Notes under the pieces: model-generated | What the model saw: the letters and a program-made list of their open reading frames with translations, nothing else | Database searches by the model: none | What the model was told of the DNA's origin: nothing | Program-made: the position numbers and the translations under genes | Shown: piece after piece, positions 6,478-10,376 of the stretch | Layout: the number at the start of each line of letters is the position of its first letter | Numbering within the stretch: the stretch's first letter is position 1 | Origin: CAZXVW01 sp964644025 | GTDB lineage: Bacteria > Acidobacteriota > Terriglobia > Bryobacterales > Bryobacteraceae | Reading direction: 5' to 3' | Assembly (NCBI GenBank): GCA_964644025.1 | Contig: CAZXVW010000155.1 | Coordinates: 1 to 10,376 of the forward strand | DNA length: 10,376 nt

Positions 6478-6726
6478 ATGGATATGACGTCTCTGCGTTG
6501 CGAAAGGTGCGGGAGGTTCTTCGACGAGGGAGAATCGGTCGTGGTCCTCCTGCTCACCCCTGCGGGGGACATCAATGGAGGAAGCCCGGAGGACTTCTCC
6601 GTCCTTGCGGCGCTCCACCTGGCCTGCTTCCAGGAACTGGAGGCCGGCGGGAAGGCCGGGCAGGAGGCGGACGAGCCCTCGCCGGCGCTCTGCCCGGTAT
6701 TCGAGGATGAGGAGGTGGGACCATGA
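6478..6726 (+). CDS. Small treble-clef-like zinc protein
   Basis: 82 residues. I chose ATG 6478 because AAAAGGAGG lies just upstream and the Cys pair then falls near the N-terminus; ATG 6484 is possible. Ligand pattern C8-x2-C11 ... H47-x2-C50 fits a single-zinc treble clef or zinc ribbon. The C-terminal third is acidic and low in complexity. The stop overlaps the start of the next gene (ATGA), so the two are translationally coupled. Family not recognised. It is the third small zinc protein in this window, and its HxxC end pair resembles that of the 2851-3219 protein. Confidence 0.65.
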   Translation: MDMTSLRCERCGRFFDEGESVVVLLLTPAGDINGGSPEDFSVLAALHLACFQELEAGGKAGQEADEPSPALCPVFEDEEVGP

Positions 6727-6968
6727 GGGTATGCGTACGCGACGGCAAGGTCAACGGACGGCCCATCGTCCGCGCATGGGAATCCCTCAACGGATGGCTG
6801 TGGCTCGCGGTCGAGAGGATCTCCCGGGGCTTCTACTACGGTCTCGTTATTTCCGACACCCCTGAATGGGGCTACTTCTACGAGAAGGACATCTCCGGGT
6901 TCTTCCCCTTCGTCTGGGAGGTCGAACCGCACGACATCCCTTTCATCCACAGGGAGGTGAGAACATGA
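6723..6968 (+). CDS. Small aromatic-rich hypothetical protein
   Basis: 81 residues, not recognised. ATG 6723 shares an ATGA with the preceding stop, and GGAGGTGGG upstream gives a ribosome site. It is rich in Trp, Tyr and Phe (for example NGWLWLAVE near 23-31 and FFPFVWEVE near 60-68), has no membrane segment, and reads as alternating strands, probably a small beta-rich domain. Both ends are coupled by 4-base overlaps to its neighbours, a strong sign that it is a genuine gene. No function can be proposed. Confidence 0.65.
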   Translation: MRVCVRDGKVNGRPIVRAWESLNGWLWLAVERISRGFYYGLVISDTPEWGYFYEKDISGFFPFVWEVEPHDIPFIHREVRT

Positions 6969-7305
6969 ACGGAGGTCGCCTCAACAAAGGGAAGCCCCGG
7001 CCGGCGTACGGCCTCTGCTTCCGGACCGCGGCGGACTGCGAAAGCCCGCGCAGCCGCCGTGGCTCATACGGCCCCGCCGGTTTCTCCGGGGGATTCGAGC
7101 CGGGCCTCGCCGGGCCCTACCCTTCCATCGAGGAGGAGCTCAAGAAGGATGTCTCCATCCTGCGAAGCTCGCTCGCCATCCGGGACGACTACATAGACCG
7201 GCTCAGGGAGACCAGGGACTACCTCAGCAGGAAACTCGACGTCTCCCTCCTCATAATAGAGGCCCAGAAGCGCCGCATCAGCGACTACAGGAACATCCTG
7301 GAGAA
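6965..7305 (+). CDS. Coiled-coil protein, 3' end lost in assembly gap
   Basis: ATG 6965 overlaps the previous stop by 4 bases (ATGA), with GGGAGGTGAG upstream. About 113 residues are visible before the Ns begin. Residues 1-48 are low in complexity, rich in Gly, Pro, Arg and Ser. From 49 onwards the chain is a charged helix with heptad character (EEELKKDVSILRSSL, then DRLRETRDYLSRKLD), so a coiled coil is likely. The frame is still open at the gap. Codon use matches the genes before it. Unrecognised; the true length is unknown. Confidence 0.6.
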
Positions 7306-7405
7306 NNNNNNNNNNNNNNNNNNNNNNNNNNNNNNNNNNNNNNNNNNNNNNNNNNNNNNNNNNNNNNNNNNNNNNNNNNNNNNNNNNNNNNNNNNNNNNN
7401 NNNNN
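7306..7405. other. Assembly gap (100 N)
   Basis: Exactly 100 Ns, the conventional placeholder for a gap of unknown length between scaffolded contigs. The gene entering from the left is cut, and the sequence leaving on the right is of a different composition. Missing genes here could be many. Confidence 0.98.
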
Positions 7406-7566
7406 GACAAAAGGCACGCCAATGACCAAACAAAGCACAACCCGCAAGCACGCACCACGCAAAAAACAAAATCACAACCACAAGACCACCGGCCCGCAAA
7501 AAAACGGCCTCTCCAACAAAAAAACAAAAGAAAAAAGACCCGCTAACGCTCGCCTCCCCATGGGTC

Positions 7567-7609
7567 CGACACGCGACTCGCAAACCCGCCCGACACACGA
7601 CTCGCAAAC
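7567..7609 (+). repeat. Direct repeat, two 19-bp copies
   Basis: CGACACGCGACTCGCAAAC (7567-7585) and CGACACACGACTCGCAAAC (7591-7609) differ at one base and are spaced 24 bases start to start. This could be a tandem protein-binding site. Confidence 0.75.
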
Positions 7610-7615
7610 GGGCGG
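7586..7615 (+). repeat. GC-rich inverted repeat, 7-bp stem
   Basis: CCGCCCG (7586-7592) and CGGGCGG (7609-7615) flank a 16-base loop that contains most of the second direct-repeat copy. It is followed closely by TTCC-GCGA-GGAA (7616-7627), a 4-bp stem with a GNRA-type loop. There is no T-run directly after, so it is not a standard terminator. Confidence 0.5.
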
Positions 7616-7647
7616 TTCCGCGAGGAATAGAAAGATATTTTTTAATC

Positions 7648-7671
7648 CGGTTTGCTCAAGAGCCCAAACCG
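7648..7671. repeat. Operator-like palindrome
   Basis: CGGTTTG (7648-7654) and CAAACCG (7665-7671) form an inverted repeat, with GCTC/GAGC nested inside (7654-7663). It sits just after a T/A-rich patch and about 80 bases before the RemA-like start, a typical place for a regulator site. Neither strand has a T-run after it. Confidence 0.5.
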
Positions 7672-7752
7672 AAAAATTCCGAATTAATACGCACAAAAAC
7701 GAATCAAATAAAAAAAGAATTAAATTAACAGGAAAAAACAAGGAGGGGGAAA

Positions 7753-8031
7753 ATGAGAGACTCAAAGACAACGCTCAAAATCGGATATGAAAACATGGTC
7801 TCTTCTCACAGGATTCTGGCGATAGTGAACCCCAATTCGGCCCCGATAAAGAGGATGATAAAGCAGGCGAAAGAAAGGATGATGCTCATAGATGCGACCG
7901 GCGGGAAGCCGACGAGGAGCGCGATAATCGCGGACACCGGACACGTGATACTCTCTTCAATCTCTCCCGCCAAACTCGAAAGAAGGATGAACGGAAGGGG
8001 AACGGGAGAGGTTCCCATAACGAGCTTATGA
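7753..8031 (+). CDS. RemA/DUF370-family DNA-binding regulator
   Basis: 92 residues, close to the usual length of about 90. The ribosome site AAGGAGGGGG precedes ATG 7753. The whole chain matches the RemA/YlzA pattern: IGYENMVSSHRILAIV (10-25), the SAPIKR segment (29-34), LIDATGG (45-51), TRSAIIADTGHVILSSISP (54-72). Known family: in Bacillus subtilis RemA activates biofilm matrix and osmoprotection genes and assembles as a ring that binds DNA, and the gene is normally chromosomal next to gmk. As I recall, residues equivalent to B. subtilis R18 and P29 are kept here (R20, P31), while the R50-R51 pair is K52-P53. Its place in front of a membrane protein, an excisionase-like gene and an integrase suggests it controls the element or alters host regulation. 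The tail after residue 80 is shorter and more basic than expected. Confidence 0.9.
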   Translation: MRDSKTTLKIGYENMVSSHRILAIVNPNSAPIKRMIKQAKERMMLIDATGGKPTRSAIIADTGHVILSSISPAKLERRMNGRGTGEVPITSL

Positions 8032-8053
8032 GAACCTGAGAACGGAGAGAAAA

Positions 8054-9001
8054 GTGAGGAAAGAAACAAAAATCCTCCGCCCGGCCTTCACCCTCATTGC
8101 GCTCGGCTTCACCCTGATATCCGCATGGAACGGATTCGACTTCTATTCCCTCCTGTTCGGGTTCAACATGGCCCTTCTCATCACTTCGGTCTTCGAAACG
8201 GCGAGGGTGGCCTGCCTTTTCCTGATATCGGACAAAAGGAAAAGCGGAGCCTTAGTCTACCCTGTCTATATAATGGTGGCCTCCGTCTGCGCATTCGCCT
8301 CCATAAATTCTTTCACGACCAAGGTCATAATCAAAGGAATGGCCGAGGAAAAGAGGATGGACGCCCAGATCCATGAACTCAGGAAAGCGTATTCGGAGAG
8401 ACTGGAAAACAAGCTCGAAGGACTCGCTCGCGACATCCGCTACATCGAAAACATGATTGCGAAATATCCGAATAGCGACTACTGGAAGCGAAGGCTCGGC
8501 CAGATAATGTCCAGCCGTGATTCCCTGGTCGCACAACGTGATCTGTTCCTTTCCGATTACCCCGAAGACAGGGAGAAATGGATTAAAAAGTACTCCGCCC
8601 TTCTGGGCACGGACCCCGGAGAAATCACACAGGAAGCCGAAGAAGTAAGGGCCGTGAAGAGGGCCCTCCGGGAGATGTGGAACCTCGATAAAAACACGGC
8701 AGAGAAAATCGTTGGGATAGTGGTAACGATCACGGTCGAAATTTCCATCCTGCTCCTCATATTCCTCTCCCGCCCGCACGGAAAATGGGAAGCGGGGAAA
8801 AAGCTCTCCAAAAACGGAATCACGAAAGACGACCTGAAAAGATTCGTCTCGGCGCACAAGGCCCACTTTCGAAAAACGGGCAGACTCCCGCCTCTCAGGA
8901 AACTGAGCCCGAAGATGAGGAAGGTCAGGAAAATGCTCGAAACCCTGAATGAGGGCGAGGTCAAACGAATATTCGACGGGGAGGCCGGAGATGACCGGTA
9001 A
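8054..9001 (+). CDS. Polytopic membrane protein with central coiled coil and basic C-terminal domain
   Basis: 315 residues. GTG 8054 is used because GGAGAG lies upstream and the membrane segment begins soon after. Hydrophobic helices lie at about 11-28, 31-57 and 66-86. Residues 97-215 are a charged helical region, probably coiled coil, and a last membrane helix lies at 217-238. The C-terminal 75 residues are basic. The segment 258-300 (DLKRFVSAHKAHFRKTGRLPP... then a second helix) resembles the start of a winged helix of LexA/MarR-like proteins, an inference with low weight. The layout TM-TM-TM-coil-TM recalls uncharacterised bacterial families such as DUF4407, but I cannot confirm membership. 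It lies 22 bases after the RemA-like gene and overlaps the excisionase-like gene by 11 bases. Confidence 0.7.
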   Translation: MRKETKILRPAFTLIALGFTLISAWNGFDFYSLLFGFNMALLITSVFETARVACLFLISDKRKSGALVYPVYIMVASVCAFASINSFTTKVIIKGMAEEKRMDAQIHELRKAYSERLENKLEGLARDIRYIENMIAKYPNSDYWKRRLGQIMSSRDSLVAQRDLFLSDYPEDREKWIKKYSALLGTDPGEITQEAEEVRAVKRALREMWNLDKNTAEKIVGIVVTITVEISILLLIFLSRPHGKWEAGKKLSKNGITKDDLKRFVSAHKAHFRKTGRLPPLRKLSPKMRKVRKMLETLNEGEVKRIFDGEAGDDR

Positions 9002-9212
9002 AATGGAGAGACTCCTCACGCCGGAGGAGATATGCGAACTCCTCGGCATAGAAAAATCGACCCTCTACGCCTGGACGTCCCGCCACCTCATCCCCTTTCT
9101 AAAAATAAACGGAATACTGAGATTCAGGGAGAACGAGATAACCGAGTGGTTGAAAACCAAGGAGAGAGGGGATATCATTAACAGGAAGGTGGAGGAAATA
9201 CTCAGGAGTTAA
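8991..9212 (+). CDS. Excisionase-like helix-turn-helix protein
   Basis: 73 residues from ATG 8991, chosen because GGGGAGG ends 6 bases upstream; ATG 9003 is the alternative. Residues 7-55 match the HTH_17/excisionase domain of the MerR superfamily: LLTPEEICELLGI, then STLYAWTSRHLIPFLKI, a wing, and the LRFRENEITEWL closing segment. Known role: such proteins bind near attachment sites and bend DNA to favour excision, or act as small regulators. It lies 8 bases before the integrase gene, as excisionases commonly do, which supports a recombination directionality role. It overlaps the upstream membrane protein gene by 11 bases. Confidence 0.85.
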   Translation: MTGKMERLLTPEEICELLGIEKSTLYAWTSRHLIPFLKINGILRFRENEITEWLKTKERGDIINRKVEEILRS

Positions 9213-9220
9213 GAGGGAAA

Positions 9221-10376
9221 ATGCCGAAGCTCTACAAGAGAGGGAAGTCCTGGTACATTACCTTCTACCACAACGGCAGGCGGATAAGAAGGAGCCTGGG
9301 GAAGAACAAAAAGAGGGCGGAGCAGATGTTCAGGGAGATCGTCTTCAGGCTATCAACGGCGCCCAGGGTAAGGAAGCCCATCTCAATCTCAAACTACAAG
9401 AGGGAATTCCTTGATTACGCGAAGGCGAGGACGAGCCGGAAAACTTTCACGAACTACTCGATTGCCCTGGACCACCTTGAGCGACACCTGAAGGAGGAGG
9501 AGAGGGTAACGGAGCTCCATGAGGTAGACAGCGCCATGATCGACCGGTATGTCTCGAAGCGACTCGAGTCCCCATCGGCCAAGAATCCCGGGGAGAAAGT
9601 GGCGAGGTCAACCGTGAACACGGAGCTCAAGGCCATCAAGAGGTTCTTCAACAGGGCGGTGGAAACAGGATATCTGGAGGAGAGCCCGGCGAGGAGGGTG
9701 AAGCTCCTCAGGACCGTCCAGAGAAATCCAAGGTTCTTCAGCGAGGAGGAGGTTACCGCCATAATGGAGGGCTGCAGGGAAGGATGGGTCAGGGAAATCT
9801 ACCTGACCCTTCTCTACACCGGCATGCGGATAGGAGAGCTGGTAAACCTGGAGTGGGAGGACGTGGACCTCGAAAGGAGGCGGATAACGATCAGGGCAAA
9901 AAATTTCTGGAAGCCCAAGGGGATGGAGGAGAGGATGATCCCCATGCACGAGGTGGTCTACTCCATACTCATCAACAAGGAGAGGAAATCCAGATGGGTT
10001 TTCACAAAGGCGGACGGGGAGAAGATCAACATCCACTCCCTGGATGTAAAATTTCGCAGACAGCTCAGGCGGCTGGGCATAAAGAACGCGAGCCTGCACA
10101 CATGGCGCCATACATTCGCGAGCTACCTGATGATGGCCTCGGGAAACATAAGGGCGGTCCAGAAACTCCTCGGACACAAGTCCATAAGGACGACGGAAAT
10201 CTACTCACACCTCACAGACAGGCATCTCTTTCACGTGGTAAAGATGCTCCCGGCCGAAAATTTTGGGCACAATTTGGGCACAATTTGGGCACAGCGGCTG
10301 GATTCGGGAACACAGGAATTCACGCAAGTTGTTGAAAATAAAATGGTGGGCGATGCAGGATTCGAACCTGCGACTT
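9221..10376 (+). CDS. int: Tyrosine recombinase/integrase, 3' end beyond the window
   Basis: The frame runs from ATG 9221 to the window edge with no stop (385 full codons). Residues 1-40 form the N-terminal arm-binding strands (KSWYITFYHNGRRIRRSLG), about 55-170 the SAM-like core-binding domain, and 180-335 the catalytic domain with the full set: R203 in TGMRIGEL, a beta-hairpin Lys (K231 or K233), H293 and R296 in HTWRH, H319 in LLGHKS, and the nucleophile Y328 in EIYSHL. It should cut and rejoin DNA at the tRNA attachment site. After about residue 340 the chain is probably not part of the fold: it crosses the 11-bp repeats at 10260-10292 (giving FGHNLGTIWAQ) and then translates the antisense of the tRNA (MVGDAGFEPAT). 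On the free circular form the gene would end differently. The active enzyme looks intact. Confidence 0.95.
   Translation, partial: MPKLYKRGKSWYITFYHNGRRIRRSLGKNKKRAEQMFREIVFRLSTAPRVRKPISISNYKREFLDYAKARTSRKTFTNYSIALDHLERHLKEEERVTELHEVDSAMIDRYVSKRLESPSAKNPGEKVARSTVNTELKAIKRFFNRAVETGYLEESPARRVKLLRTVQRNPRFFSEEEVTAIMEGCREGWVREIYLTLLYTGMRIGELVNLEWEDVDLERRRITIRAKNFWKPKGMEERMIPMHEVVYSILINKERKSRWVFTKADGEKINIHSLDVKFRRQLRRLGIKNASLHTWRHTFASYLMMASGNIRAVQKLLGHKSIRTTEIYSHLTDRHLFHVVKMLPAENFGHNLGTIWAQRLDSGTQEFTQVVENKMVGDAGFEPAT
10260..10292 (+). repeat. Three tandem 11-bp repeats at the end of int (candidate arm-type sites)
   Basis: AATTTGGGCAC occurs at 10271-10281 and 10282-10292, with ATTTTGGGCAC (one mismatch) at 10260-10270. 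The 11-bp period is close to one helical turn. They lie about 50 bases from the tRNA 3' end, where recombinase arm sites or excisionase sites are expected in tRNA-targeted elements. Confidence 0.8.
10344..10376 (-). tRNA. tRNA 3' portion (5' part outside the window); integration site
   Basis: Read on the minus strand, the edge gives a variable-loop end AAGTC, the T-arm GCAGG-TTCGAAT-CCTGC, the acceptor strand ATCGCCC, discriminator A and an encoded CCA (complement of 10344-10346). The missing 5' end should begin GGGCGAT. The anticodon lies outside the window, so the isotype is unknown; GGGCGAT starts are common among bacterial tRNA-Val, which is only a hint. Confidence 0.93.
10344..10376. other. 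Candidate attachment site (att core within tRNA 3' end)
   Basis: Elements with this type of integrase recombine within the 3' half of a tRNA and restore it. The core should be part of this tRNA segment, with a direct copy at the far end of the element. No such copy was found elsewhere in the window. Exact core limits cannot be set from one end. Confidence 0.5.

Larger units (their letters stand above)
7406..7752 (+). promoter_or_regulatory. A/C-rich, T-poor non-coding region with repeats upstream of the RemA-like gene
   Basis: No convincing gene: the open frame across it (from 7422) encodes a Lys/Asn/Thr/Gln-rich low-complexity chain that runs out of frame into the RemA-like gene. From 7406 to 7560 the plus strand is almost only A and C with about seven Ts in 155 bases. 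Next come a 19-base direct repeat (7567-7585, 7591-7609), a GC-rich inverted repeat (7586-7615), an AT-rich patch (7635-7646) and a near-perfect palindrome (7648-7671). The last 65 bases are A-rich and unstructured and end in the very strong ribosome site AAGGAGGGGG before ATG 7753. It likely holds the promoter of the RemA/integrase operon; I could not place a convincing -35/-10 pair. Confidence 0.45.
1..10346. mobile_element. Integrated element, right-hand portion, ending at a tRNA 3' end
   Basis: The right boundary is inferred from a tyrosine recombinase and an excisionase-like HTH gene lying directly against the 3' end of a minus-strand tRNA. This is the usual layout of elements that integrate into tRNA genes and restore the tRNA 3' end. 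All genes run the same way, towards the tRNA. The other end, which should carry a second copy of the tRNA 3' segment, was not found in the window, so it probably lies to the left of position 1. The 100-N gap means that continuity between the two halves is an assembly claim. Whether this is a plasmid-like element, an integrative conjugative element or a provirus cannot be decided: no relaxase, capsid or replication gene was recognised. Confidence 0.6.

Noticed and set aside
842..7209. The octamer CTCAGGGA occurs at least seven times, all on the plus strand (842, 1373, 1685, 1949, 5224, 5497, 7202), as a polar genome motif would.
   Set aside because: Every copy is in frame as Leu-Arg-(Glu/Asp), mostly in helical protein segments. 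Codon preference for CTC and AGG explains it.
7586..7645. A terminator formed by the GC stem and the downstream T-run (7637-7643).
   Set aside because: About 20 bases separate the stem from the T-run, too far for an intrinsic terminator.
7406..7752. A CRISPR array, suggested by the 24-base spacing of the 19-bp direct repeats.
   Set aside because: Only two copies with a 5-base spacer between them, no spacers of normal length and no cas genes.
7422..7790. A 122-codon open frame covering the A/C-rich stretch.
   Set aside because: The product is Lys/Asn/Thr low-complexity and overlaps the clear RemA-like gene in another frame. The openness follows from the lack of T, which removes stop codons.

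Overview
The window looks like the right-hand part of an integrated mobile element in a bacterial draft or metagenome assembly. It ends on the right at the 3' end of a tRNA gene on the minus strand. Beside the tRNA lie a tyrosine recombinase and a small excisionase-like helix-turn-helix (HTH) gene. A RemA/DUF370-family protein, a bacterial family, argues for a bacterial host. Arg is written mostly as AGG, strong GGAGG-type ribosome sites precede most genes, and the tRNA encodes its own CCA. I cannot name the lineage. Every gene I can support is on the plus strand, pointing towards the tRNA.

Left part (1-7305, visibly GC-rich). This is a tight run of small genes with short gaps or overlaps, probably one or two operons. 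In order they are: the 3' end of a Cys-rich zinc protein; a 145-residue protein whose C-terminal half resembles the ubiquitin-like domains of prokaryotic multi-ubiquitin proteins; three membrane-anchored or exported small proteins; an E1/ThiF-like adenylating enzyme; a binuclear treble-clef (RING/B-box-like) zinc protein; a small membrane protein; a HerA-family ATPase fused to a winged helix and a PD-(D/E)XK-like nuclease domain; and a Cys-rich protein with a very acidic tail. A gene-free stretch with several hairpins (6134-6477) follows. After it come three translationally coupled small genes, the last cut by the gap.

Gap (7306-7405). Exactly 100 Ns, the usual sign of a scaffold gap of unknown size. 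The join between the two halves is therefore not proven by the sequence.

Right part (7406-10376, less GC-rich). An unusual A- and C-rich, T-poor non-coding stretch with repeats leads into a RemA-like gene. It is followed by a coiled-coil membrane protein, the excisionase-like gene and the integrase. The integrase frame stays open through three 11-bp direct repeats and into the antisense of the tRNA.

Working hypothesis: the left operon is an uncharacterised ubiquitin-like module (Ubl + E1 + RING-like zinc proteins) linked to an envelope-associated HerA/nuclease ATPase, carried as cargo or core of an integrative element. No E2 or JAB peptidase is visible in the window. Either could lie to the left or in the gap, or the pathway may not need them. 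Function is inferred from domain resemblance by eye, not from a database search.
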